Shown here: piece after piece, positions 1 to 5,785 of the stretch | How the letters are laid out: every line of letters starts with the position of its first letter | Numbering within the stretch: position 1 is the first letter of the stretch | NCBI GenBank assembly: GCA_937916125.1 | Contig: CALGGE010000023.1 | Coordinates: 1-9,493, forward strand | Reading direction: 5' to 3' | Source: an uncultured Elusimicrobia bacterium | Lineage (GTDB): Bacteria > Elusimicrobiota > Endomicrobiia > Endomicrobiales > Endomicrobiaceae | Length of the DNA: 9,493 nt | Position numbers and translations under genes: made by a program | Notes under the pieces: model-generated | The model's input: only the letters and a program-made list of their open reading frames with translations | Told to the model about the DNA's origin: nothing | The model's database searches: none

Positions 1-12
1 TCATTTCGTCTC

Positions 13-90
13 AAACTTAGCTGTTTTTTCTGTGTCCTTACATTTATTGGTTAAGTTTAAACTTAGCTGTTTTTTCTGTGTCCTTACATT
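13..90. repeat. 32-bp perfect direct repeat, two copies
   Basis: Copies at 13-44 and 59-90 are identical over 32 bp, beginning AAACTTAGCTG and ending CCTTACATT, with a 14-bp spacer (period 46 bp). A degenerate echo (TTAGTTCTTACATTTGTTG) lies at 122-140. There is no coding potential. Two copies with so short a spacer do not make a CRISPR array; it looks like a small tandem duplication. Confidence 0.85.
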
Positions 91-179
91 CTCTGATATT
101 CTTAAATTATTTTTATTTTTTTTAGTTCTTACATTTGTTGTTAAAATTTTATTTTTTTAGTTTTTGCCGTTCTAAACTC

Positions 180-203
180 TTCAACTGTTCAACTATTCAA
201 CTG
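180..203. repeat. 8-bp tandem repeat (TTCAACTN)x3
   Basis: Three adjacent octamers TTCAACTG, TTCAACTA, TTCAACTG. An equivalent array lies at 5230-5253 in the other large intergenic region, also followed by CATTGTA units and then GCCGTTTCC, so this is one part of a dispersed composite repeat. Confidence 0.8.
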
Positions 204-223
204 TCGTTGTAATCGTTGCCGTT

Positions 224-256
224 CATTGTACATTCTACATTATACATTGTACATTG
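224..256. repeat. 7-bp tandem repeat (CATTNTA)x4.7
   Basis: Heptamers CATTGTA, CATTCTA, CATTATA, CATTGTA and a partial CATTG run head to tail. The variable base is always the fifth position. Related CATTGTACATTG sequence occurs at 5142-5153 and 5265-5276. Confidence 0.8.
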
Positions 257-290
257 TTGTTTTGCGGCTTGCCGTTTCCGTGTTTTTTTG

Positions 291-320
291 TTGGACATGA
301 ATATAAAATTTTAATATAAT
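291..320 (+). promoter_or_regulatory. Sigma-70 type promoter for thyX
   Basis: TTGGAC (291-296), an 18-bp spacer and a perfect TATAAT (315-320) lie 49 bp before the thyX start. Transcription would begin near 327, giving a leader of about 42 nt that contains the GGAG Shine-Dalgarno. No operator or structured leader is visible. Confidence 0.6.
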
Positions 321-368
321 TAAAAAATAATAGTTTTAAAGTTAAAAATATAAACCGGAGAATTTAAT

Positions 369-1040
369 ATGATAGTAGAATTGTTGCGATACACCAACGA
401 ACCGGAAAAAACTTGTGCCGTTGCAGGCAGACTTTGCTACAGTTCCGTCGGAATTGAAGAACTGAAAGAAAAGCTTACTCAAGGAAAAATAGAAGATATT
501 TTGAAAAGAATTATCAAGTCCGGACATATGTCCGTATTGGAACATGCTTCGTTTACTTTCGGAGTTGAAGGTGTCTCAAGAGCATTGCTTGCACAGCTTA
601 CACGCCACAGAATCGCTTCATTTTCCGTTCAAAGTCAAAGGTATGTTCGCTTTGATAAGAAAACTCCGGAATTTGTTATTCCTCCCAAAATTGCAAAAGA
701 CGAAAACCTTTTAAGTCAATATAACGAATTTTTAAAAATTTCTCAGGATTACTACAATAAATTTCTTGCGGCAGGTATTCCTGCCGAGGATGCGAGATAC
801 GTTTTACCTAATGCATCGTCAACAAAAATAGTTATGACAATGAATGCAAGAGAATTAAGACACTTTTTTGAATTAAGGTGTTGTAACAGAGCCCAGTGGG
901 AAATAAGAAATATGGCGTGTCAAATGCTTAAACTTGCCAAGCAGGCCGCACCTATACTTTTTGATGATGCAGGTCCGAATTGTTTGAGAGGCGGTTGCAC
1001 CGAAGACAAACCTTGCGGCACACCTTGGAAGAAATCATAA
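369..1040 (+). CDS. thyX: Flavin-dependent thymidylate synthase ThyX
   Basis: ThyX makes dTMP from dUMP in the cytoplasm, using methylenetetrahydrofolate as carbon donor and reduced FAD/NADPH as hydride source, and so replaces ThyA. The 223-residue length is normal for the family. The family signature RHRxxS is present as RHRIAS at 79-84, followed by S89, Q90 and R91 in the FAD/dUMP-binding segment. Other family features are SGHMSVLEH (51-59), the GIPAEDARYVLPN block (136-148) and NARELRHFFELR (159-170), the substrate-binding/active-site region. The start is supported by GGAG at 357-360, 8 nt from ATG, and by a promoter at 291-320. The gene stands alone, converging on the membrane-protein gene with a 32-bp gap. 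The Cys-rich tail (C205, C210, C216) is typical of many bacterial ThyX proteins. No ThyA is visible here, so whether ThyX is the only thymidylate synthase cannot be judged. Confidence 0.97.
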   Translation: MIVELLRYTNEPEKTCAVAGRLCYSSVGIEELKEKLTQGKIEDILKRIIKSGHMSVLEHASFTFGVEGVSRALLAQLTRHRIASFSVQSQRYVRFDKKTPEFVIPPKIAKDENLLSQYNEFLKISQDYYNKFLAAGIPAEDARYVLPNASSTKIVMTMNARELRHFFELRCCNRAQWEIRNMACQMLKLAKQAAPILFDDAGPNCLRGGCTEDKPCGTPWKKS

Positions 1041-1053
1041 AATATTTTCTCTG

Positions 1054-1089
1054 CTCTTTAATTTGTAAATTATTAAAATTTATAAAGAG
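1054..1089. terminator. Weak, possibly bidirectional stem-loop between convergent genes
   Basis: CTCTTTA (1054-1060) can pair with TAAAGAG (1083-1089), with further AT pairing inside. It begins 14 bp after the thyX stop and overlaps the last codons of the opposing gene. Neither strand has a good U-tract after the stem, so termination here would be weak. Confidence 0.35.
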
Positions 1090-2461
1090 AGGTTAGATTA
1101 TCTAAAAATTTGCGGATTTTATATTTTCTTATGTATCTTGCTTTTGATTTTATTAGTCCAAATTCATAGTATTCCATTATAACCGGTGGACCGTAAGCAT
1201 CGATTATCCAATCGAAAATTCTTTCACTTGATAAATAACCAAAAATTAAAAAAACAGAAATACATATACAAATAATAAATGATTTTACTATTCTGTTATA
1301 TTTCCTGAAAATAAAGATTATAAATTTTGCAATTATAAAAAACAACCCTAAATATGGCAAATATGTATATCTGTCAGCAACCATAAAATCACCTGTTTTA
1401 AGCATGCCGCTTGTAGGTAATATTGTTATTAAAAAAAAGAAAATACCGAAAAATATTGTTTTTATTTTATATTTTTTTAATGATAAAAAACTAAAAAATA
1501 TTAAAATATATAAAACTGCCGGAGAATACATTATAAACCATGGCGGCATAGTTGTCATTTTGTAAAAATAAGGATACATACAGTAAAGATTTATCGGTAA
1601 AAATAATTTATCAAAATAAAATAATATATTAAAGTGGGCATTAATAAAATTTATAAAATGATTAAATAAACTAAAATTAGAATTTATGTAATTTGTTGGA
1701 TAGTGAACTTTTATAGCTATAAAAATAAAAACTATTGCAATAATAAAATACGGTAAATAAATTTTAAACTTTTTTCTATTGAGATTGTTTGTGTACCAAT
1801 CAATTAAAATCAATAAAAATGGTAAAGTTATAGCCATTGATTTGGAAAAACAAGAGAGAAGGAAGAAGAAAATTGATGTATAGAGATATAGATGAATAGA
1901 AGTATAGATTTGCCATTGTCCGTCATTGCAAGCCGATTTATCGGCGTGACAATCCGGTATCTTTGTTGTTCTTTCATTATACTTCAAATAAAATAGAATT
2001 GACAGCAGATAGAAAGGGGCATAGAGTAAATCCTTTCTGGCACTTATCCATGAGACAACTTCTACCCTTGTGGGATGTATTGCAAATAATACAGTTATAA
2101 TAAAACTTATCCAATAATTATTTTTAGATAATTTAAAAAACAGCAAAAATACTAAAACTATATTTAGCAAGTGTAACAAGATATTATCAAAATGAAATAT
2201 GGCAGGAACAAAACCGAATATCATAACTTCTAAACTGTAAGATAATGTTACAAGCGGATGATATAGTCCTTCATGTGAATTTTTAAAAGTGTTTATAATA
2301 TAGTTAAGAGATATATTTTTTAATGTACCGGAATATGATTTTAGCATTACCCAATCGTCAGTTTTTGCATATTCGGCATTAAGTATAGGTGTAAATATTA
2401 TCACTGTTACAGATAGTAATAAAAATAAAAGAATGATTTGATATGTTTTTAAACTATTCAT
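1073..2461 (-). CDS. GT-C/TMTC-like polytopic membrane protein, probable glycosyltransferase
   Basis: A 462-residue, very hydrophobic protein with about ten membrane segments. It shows the pattern of bacterial GT-C proteins related to TMTC/PMT enzymes, which move sugar from a polyprenyl-phosphate donor to acceptors on the outer face of the inner membrane. Family blocks seen: an acidic pair in TDDW (34-37) in the first periplasmic loop, where GT-C enzymes hold catalytic Asp; HPLVTLSYSLE (68-78); FAIHPTRVEVVSWISARKDL (126-145); SKSMAITLPF (206-215); LPINLYCMYPY (288-298); ADRYTYLPYLGLF (362-374). Many relatives carry C-terminal TPRs; this one ends without any, in a basic tail (438-451). Residues 168-197 are an in-frame repeat-derived insertion in a loop. 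No Shine-Dalgarno is visible before the ATG, and a terminator ends 23 bp upstream, so expression may depend on read-through. Substrate unknown; the neighbouring secreted proteins are possible acceptors by proximity only. Confidence 0.75.
   Translation of the reverse strand: MNSLKTYQIILLFLLLSVTVIIFTPILNAEYAKTDDWVMLKSYSGTLKNISLNYIINTFKNSHEGLYHPLVTLSYSLEVMIFGFVPAIFHFDNILLHLLNIVLVFLLFFKLSKNNYWISFIITVLFAIHPTRVEVVSWISARKDLLYAPFYLLSILFYLKYNERTTKIPDCHADKSACNDGQWQIYTSIHLYLYTSIFFFLLSCFSKSMAITLPFLLILIDWYTNNLNRKKFKIYLPYFIIAIVFIFIAIKVHYPTNYINSNFSLFNHFINFINAHFNILFYFDKLFLPINLYCMYPYFYKMTTMPPWFIMYSPAVLYILIFFSFLSLKKYKIKTIFFGIFFFLITILPTSGMLKTGDFMVADRYTYLPYLGLFFIIAKFIIFIFRKYNRIVKSFIICICISVFLIFGYLSSERIFDWIIDAYGPPVIMEYYEFGLIKSKARYIRKYKIRKFLDNLTSLYKF
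1871..1960 (-). repeat. In-frame insertion of palindromic (REP-like) repeat plus minisatellite in the GT-C gene
   Basis: The 1921-1955 part contains a GCCGA-TTTA-TCGGC hairpin (1932-1945) flanked by GTCATTG on one side and GTGACAATCC on the other. This is the layout of short palindromic elements normally found between genes. The 1871-1915 part is a degenerate tandem of TATAGA/ATATAGATG-type units. Together they encode residues 168-197, including IPDCHADKSACND and a doubled YTSI. This hydrophilic stretch sits between NERTTK and the SKSMAITLPF block, where related proteins usually have a short loop. The reading frame stays open throughout. Confidence 0.65.
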
Positions 2462-2484
2462 ATATTTATTGTTTGTTAATAAAA

Positions 2485-2513
2485 AAGGGCGAGGTTTTAA
2501 AAACCCCGCCCTT
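2485..2513 (-). terminator. Strong Rho-independent terminator of the 838-residue secreted protein gene
   Basis: Read on the minus strand, AAGGGCGGGG-TTTTTAAAA-CCTCGCCCTT forms a GC-rich hairpin with one G:T pair, followed by a T-run (complement of A2481-A2486). It starts 14 bp after the secreted protein stop and lies just upstream of the next gene's ATG, which it would insulate. Confidence 0.85.
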
Positions 2514-2527
2514 CGTATATAGACTTT

Positions 2528-5044
2528 TTAGAAGTTTAGTAAAATATCCCATGCGTCTCTTATATTCTGTGTAGCTGTTTTGTTCTCATCCCATGAGAAG
2601 TTACCTTTTGCAAATTTCTCTAAGTTATCAGCTGTATTCTGTCCTATCCAACCTGAGGCATCTATTATACTGTCATATTCAGCCTGAGTAATTTCTCCCA
2701 TTTCAAGAGCATCTCTTGCCTGTGCCACTGCCTGAGATTTGTTTGTTATCTCTTCCATTGCGGTATCAATAGCGTTAACGACATTGCCTTTATCGTCAGT
2801 ATAAGTATAATTTAATTCAAATCCTTTACCATAGTCGGCATTAACAGCCATTGTCAAGTTACCGTTTATATCTGCTCTAACATCACCCATAAACATTGCT
2901 TTTGTATCACCGGAAGCGACTTGTTTCTGTATTTTTTGTATCTGCTCTTTTGATAATCCGTTTTCGTCATCTAATCTGACTACAATTGTTTCTCCTTCTG
3001 CAGCGTTGAAACCATTACCATCTATCATATTTATCTGTGCATCATTTACCAAAACATAAGTTCCGCTACCATCTTTCATAGTTACAACACCATTATCTAA
3101 GGTGAAAGCATCTTCGGATACACCTAATGCTTTTGCTATGTCAGCAGGGTTAGTCATTATATTTCCTACTACGGCAGGATCAGACTCTGTCCAAACTGTA
3201 TTTGTTGTGGCAGAATACTGCTGCGTAACAACATGATGTTGTTTAGTGTAAGCTTGTGCACCACCAAAATTTATAGTGTTGCTGAATGTTACACCGGCAT
3301 AAGTATCTTTTGTTTCTGAGCTTGTTGATTGTGTGCTTCCATAATTACCTGAACCAAATGAAGCCGATGAATTTTTTGTTGTACTCGTAGATGTTTTTGA
3401 GACGTTGCTGTAATCTGAAGAGCCTGTTACACCTGAACGACCGGGAATATTATCTCCGTCCCAGGTAGAGTGTGTAATTGTTGTTGAAGCTAATGGGTTG
3501 CTTCCGCCCTGAGCAAATGTCAACATTTTTCTGATATCAGAAGTAGTATAACCCATACCGCTTAAACCATTAGTATTCAAAATAGAGCTAAGGTTTCCTC
3601 TGTTTATTTGCGTGTGAACTTTTTTCATATCAATAAATCCGTTTGTCATAATAGCGGAATTATTTGTATTAAGTATTTGATCCGGATAGATATTAACGGA
3701 CTGTATTCTGGTTCCGGTTCCTGCGTTAGCTTCATATCTGCCTGTAGAAGAATTATATGTGTATGTTGCTGCAAGGTTTGCTGCTGTTTTTGTTCCGCTG
3801 ATAACAGCATTCATATCAGCTAAATCTATTCTTCTTTGGGTCGCATTTTTGAATGGATTTTTACCATCCGTCAAACCGCCGAGAACAGTTCCCGCTGCTC
3901 TACCCCATTTATCGTATAATGTTGTAGAACCGACTTTATTACCGTTACTATCTGTTCCTTCTGCATTAAAAGCAGCTGTCATAATACCATTTGAAGTATA
4001 ACTATACAAGCCTATTGTCTCGCCTACTTCATTTGTTACAAAACTTTGTTGACTTCCTGCATAATAGGTTGTATTATTGGTTGTATAATCTTTGCTGAAT
4101 AACGTGCTATTATTTGCGGAATATTTTGTTATGCTCATTATTTCTCCAACGGTCCCCGTAGTTTTGCTGCCGGCACTTGGTATTCCTCCGCTTGCTAAAC
4201 CACCACTAACAGTTGCCGCGGGATTATTGGACCAATCAAATAATTTATAAGTAGTGTCAGTTCTTACGCCATTTTTATCATATGTTATAGCCGTATAATT
4301 CATCTTATATTCACCGGATGCTTGACCGTTTTGCGAATTTGTCAGTTCGTTTGTAGGTTGTGCATAGCCGATCATAAAGCCTTTATTGTCATAATAATAC
4401 TGAGCAGTGATTTTAATTCCCGTAGAGCTGTCATTGTCTGTTTGAATTTGGTACATTTGTTTCCCATTTTCGGAAATGGTTGCTATAGGTCCTGTAGCCG
4501 CACTTCCTGCAGAAATACTTACGGAATGATTTGCACCCTTAGATAATGCATCTTTTACTTTTGACCACCATTGACTGCTAACGGAAGCTCTAGTTCCTTT
4601 TGCTTCTCCATTAGCATTTTTATCATTCATATCAGCCATCTGAATATTTAAGCCCATAGTTGCGAAGAAAGCTTCTGCCGTACTGTATTTTTTCATTTCT
4701 TCCAAATCAGAAGTTCTTAAATTAACACCTGTAACTTCCCAAATACCACCTTTGTTGCTTGCGGAAAATCTTGGACCGTAAGAGTCGTATAATGAGAACG
4801 ATCCGTTTGCACCTTTTACCGAAACCAAAGTTCCGCCATAATAACCAAAAGATGCCGTAATATTTCCGCCCAAAACATCCTGAGCTTCATTAATGTCATA
4901 CGTAAATGTTTTCCCTGAACCCGATGAATATGCATATTCTCTGTTAAATTCGTTTACATAGCTTTCATAAGCTGAAAAACCGTTTGTTCCAAGACTTACT
5001 GTGAATACTGCTGCCAAGACTAAACTCAAAAGTTTTCTGTTCAT
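2528..5044 (-). CDS. Secreted, probably surface-exposed protein of unknown family (838 aa), paralogue of the gene at 5829-8963
   Basis: I do not recognise the family. Residues 1-25 are a Sec signal peptide: basic MNRK, hydrophobic core LLSLVLAAVFTVSL, likely cleavage after GFSA. The mature part is rich in Ser, Thr, Asn, Gly and Tyr and I saw no Cys. Blocks shared with the paralogue, in order: LGGNITASF to AFFATMG (58-131); QYYYDNKGF (215-223); TYDKNGVRTDTTYKLFDW (254-271), which resembles an RHS/YD-type repeat but is not a clear array; VGSTTLYDKWGR (371-382); TSDIRKML (501-508); STWDGDNIP (526-534); FGGAQAY (593-599); ESDPAVVGN (620-628); INMIDG (671-676); MFMGDV (717-722); a helical C-terminus (761-838) ending DAWDILLNF. 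Residues 629-660 include about 25 positions missing from the paralogue. The start is fixed by an excellent AGGAGGTG Shine-Dalgarno (5049-5056), 6 nt spacing. A strong terminator follows. A structural surface-layer or adhesin role is plausible but not shown. Confidence 0.8.
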   Translation of the reverse strand: MNRKLLSLVLAAVFTVSLGTNGFSAYESYVNEFNREYAYSSGSGKTFTYDINEAQDVLGGNITASFGYYGGTLVSVKGANGSFSLYDSYGPRFSASNKGGIWEVTGVNLRTSDLEEMKKYSTAEAFFATMGLNIQMADMNDKNANGEAKGTRASVSSQWWSKVKDALSKGANHSVSISAGSAATGPIATISENGKQMYQIQTDNDSSTGIKITAQYYYDNKGFMIGYAQPTNELTNSQNGQASGEYKMNYTAITYDKNGVRTDTTYKLFDWSNNPAATVSGGLASGGIPSAGSKTTGTVGEIMSITKYSANNSTLFSKDYTTNNTTYYAGSQQSFVTNEVGETIGLYSYTSNGIMTAAFNAEGTDSNGNKVGSTTLYDKWGRAAGTVLGGLTDGKNPFKNATQRRIDLADMNAVISGTKTAANLAATYTYNSSTGRYEANAGTGTRIQSVNIYPDQILNTNNSAIMTNGFIDMKKVHTQINRGNLSSILNTNGLSGMGYTTSDIRKMLTFAQGGSNPLASTTITHSTWDGDNIPGRSGVTGSSDYSNVSKTSTSTTKNSSASFGSGNYGSTQSTSSETKDTYAGVTFSNTINFGGAQAYTKQHHVVTQQYSATTNTVWTESDPAVVGNIMTNPADIAKALGVSEDAFTLDNGVVTMKDGSGTYVLVNDAQINMIDGNGFNAAEGETIVVRLDDENGLSKEQIQKIQKQVASGDTKAMFMGDVRADINGNLTMAVNADYGKGFELNYTYTDDKGNVVNAIDTAMEEITNKSQAVAQARDALEMGEITQAEYDSIIDASGWIGQNTADNLEKFAKGNFSWDENKTATQNIRDAWDILLNF

Positions 5045-5087
5045 GGCACACCTCCTCCTTAAAATTTTTGTTTTTTACTTCTCTTTT
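4965..5087 (-). repeat. Left arm of a 123-bp perfect inverted repeat (leader + SD + signal peptide)
   Basis: Compared base by base, this is the exact reverse complement of 5786-5908. It spans 43 bp of leader, the Shine-Dalgarno and the first 80 nt of the coding region (signal peptide through Tyr26 and two bases of codon 27). Identity stops sharply: A against C at codon 27, and C against A on the leader side. The arms flank a 698-bp spacer. Confidence 0.95.
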
Positions 5088-5093
5088 GCTTTT

Positions 5094-5119
5094 GTCATTC
5101 CTGACTTGTTCCGAAATCC
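5094..5119. repeat. Palindromic intergenic element (GTCATTCC...GGATT type)
   Basis: GTCATTCCTGACTTGTTCC followed by GAAATCC matches the layout of short dispersed elements of the form GTCATTCCTGA-CTTGT-TCAGGAATCC, here with a degenerate right arm. It begins only 6 bp beyond the end of the 123-bp inverted repeat, inside the leader of the minus-strand secreted protein gene. Confidence 0.55.
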
Positions 5120-5170
5120 ATTTTTTTACTTTTTTTTCGTTCATTGTACATTGCATATTGCCGTTCTGTC

Positions 5171-5201
5171 TGTCATGCTGAGCTTGTCGAAGCATCTCGT
5201 C
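5171..5201. repeat. Palindromic intergenic element (GTCATGCTGAGC...GAAGCATCTC type)
   Basis: Contains ATGCT...AGCAT around an inner GCTT-GTCG-AAGC hairpin (5182-5193). Near-identical short elements are dispersed in intergenic DNA of many bacteria. Its position in the minus-strand leader suggests an insertion after the two leaders diverged. Confidence 0.6.
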
Positions 5202-5229
5202 GTTTCTGTTGTCGTTGCAGTTGAAACTA

Positions 5230-5253
5230 TTCAACTCTTCAACTTTTCAACTG
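5230..5253. repeat. 8-bp tandem repeat (TTCAACTN)x3, second locus
   Basis: Units TTCAACTC, TTCAACTT, TTCAACTG, then GCCGTTGTCG, CATTGTACATTG (5265-5276) and GCCGTTTCC. The module order is the same as at 180-279. Confidence 0.8.
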
Positions 5254-5313
5254 CCGTTGTCGCTCATTGTACATTGCCGTTTCCTTCCTCCTTTTCTATT
5301 ATTTTTTATCCCA

Positions 5314-5335
5314 ACTCCTTTTACAGGAGTCGGCA
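5314..5335 (-). promoter_or_regulatory. Conserved leader hairpin / operator-like palindrome, minus-strand copy
   Basis: Exact 22-bp reverse complement of 5685-5706. On the minus strand it reads TGCCGACTCC, TGTAAAA, GGAGT and lies 12 nt after TATAAA (5353-5348). The TATAAA-N12/13-TGCCGACTCC layout is shared with the + leader and AATAATA precedes both hairpins. It could be an RNA hairpin near the transcript start or a dimeric-regulator site. Confidence 0.6.
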
Positions 5336-5447
5336 CTATTATTGTCTTTTATAGAAAAAAAGGTGGAGTGAAGAGCAAAAAGGAATGACATAAAGTCTGA
5401 ATATAATAGTAGTAAACTATAGGATGTTTTAAATTGTATTGATAATT

Positions 5448-5476
5448 TTATTACGGATGTTGAGTTTTTTATACAA
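5448..5476 (-). promoter_or_regulatory. Candidate minus-strand promoter for the 838-residue secreted protein gene
   Basis: On the minus strand TTGTAT (5476-5471), a 17-bp spacer and TAATAA (5453-5448). The match is moderate. An alternative is the TATAAA at 5353-5348, which is conserved between both leaders but has only a poor -35 (TTGCTC, 19-bp spacer). Confidence 0.3.
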
Positions 5477-5527
5477 CAAATTAAAATCAGCTATTGATAA
5501 TAACAATTTATACCGGAAATTTTTTAT

Positions 5528-5549
5528 TTTTCACAAAATTTTCACAAAA
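5528..5549. repeat. 11-bp tandem repeat TTTTCACAAAA x2 just upstream of the -35 box
   Basis: Two perfect adjacent copies (5528-5538, 5539-5549), ending 5 bp before the TTGATT -35 element. A period of 11 bp places both on the same face of the helix, as for an activator or UP-element type contact. Confidence 0.7.
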
Positions 5550-5554
5550 AGTCC

Positions 5555-5583
5555 TTGATTTTTTCAAATGTGTCGGCTATAAT
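5555..5583 (+). promoter_or_regulatory. Sigma-70 type promoter for the 1044-residue secreted protein gene
   Basis: TTGATT (5555-5560), a 17-bp spacer and a perfect TATAAT (5578-5583). Transcription would start near 5590, giving a leader of about 239 nt that contains the 5613-5652 stem-loop and the conserved GACTCC-N7-GGAGTC hairpin. A start from the TATAAA at 5666-5671 is the alternative. Confidence 0.6.
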
Positions 5584-5612
5584 AATAATACGATTGAAGA
5601 GTGTTCATTGAC

Positions 5613-5652
5613 AACAAATATATTTCTCGACGAGAAATAATAAAAATTTGTT
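5613..5652 (+). other. Extended AT-rich stem-loop in the + leader
   Basis: TATTTCTC (5621-5628) pairs with GAGAAATA (5632-5639) around a GAC loop, and AACAAAT (5613-5619) pairs with ATTTGTT (5646-5652) outside it. It is not followed directly by a T-run, so it is not a clear terminator. It could stabilise the transcript or be a regulator-binding dyad. I did not find it in the opposite leader. Confidence 0.5.
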
Positions 5653-5684
5653 TTAAACTCTAAGTTATAAAGTGTAAATAATAT

Positions 5685-5706
5685 TGCCGACTCCTGTAAA
5701 AGGAGT
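5685..5706 (+). promoter_or_regulatory. Conserved leader hairpin / operator-like palindrome, plus-strand copy
   Basis: GACTCC (5689-5694), loop TGTAAAA, GGAGTC (5702-5707): a perfect 6-bp stem. The 22 bp from 5685 to 5706 recur inverted at 5314-5335. It lies 13 nt after TATAAA (5666-5671). The right arm contains AGGAG, like a Shine-Dalgarno. The left-arm CTCCT could alternatively pair with the AGGAG of the real ribosome site at 5813-5824. That alternative pairing is inference. Confidence 0.6.
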
Positions 5707-5714
5707 CTGTTAGA

Positions 5715-5756
5715 ATGAGAAAGAAAAAAAGGGGGTTCGGAGACGGGAAAAAGTAG
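5715..5756 (+). CDS. Possible 13-codon leader peptide (uORF)
   Basis: ATG to TAG encodes the basic peptide MRKKKRGFGDGKK. AGGAG (5701-5705), 9 nt upstream, is a plausible ribosome site and is part of the conserved hairpin, so hairpin folding would mask it. The opposite leader has no equivalent at the same place, which argues against a conserved function. It could be chance in a purine-rich stretch. Confidence 0.2.
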   Translation: MRKKKRGFGDGKK

Positions 5757-5785
5757 TAAAAGGTCGCAAGAAGTAAAGAAATTTA

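Larger units (their letters stand above)
1..290. other. Noncoding, repeat-rich region upstream of thyX
   Basis: No credible gene is visible on either strand. The stretch is T-rich on the + strand and is built from short modules: a 32-bp direct repeat (13-44, 59-90), three 8-bp TTCAACTN units (180-203) and 7-bp CATTNTA units (224-256). The modules are joined by the heptamer TGCCGTT (165-171, 217-223, 270-276). The same module types recur at 5141-5285. I read it as decayed or repeat-derived spacer; the thyX promoter begins at its right edge. Confidence 0.7.

Noticed and set aside
13..90. CRISPR-like direct repeat
   Set aside because: Only two copies with a 14-bp spacer, no cas genes and no array structure.
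4965..5234. 89-codon minus-strand ORF upstream of and overlapping the secreted protein start
   Set aside because: It is translated from palindromic and tandem repeat modules, and overlaps the strong SD and signal peptide in another frame.
5001..5354. 117-codon + strand ORF across the divergent region
   Set aside because: Antisense to the signal peptide and leader, made of repeat modules and T-rich DNA; no SD and no recognisable protein.
5608..5641. TTGACA at 5608-5613 as a second promoter
   Set aside because: No acceptable -10 box at 16-19 bp; the nearest AATAAT is 22 bp away.
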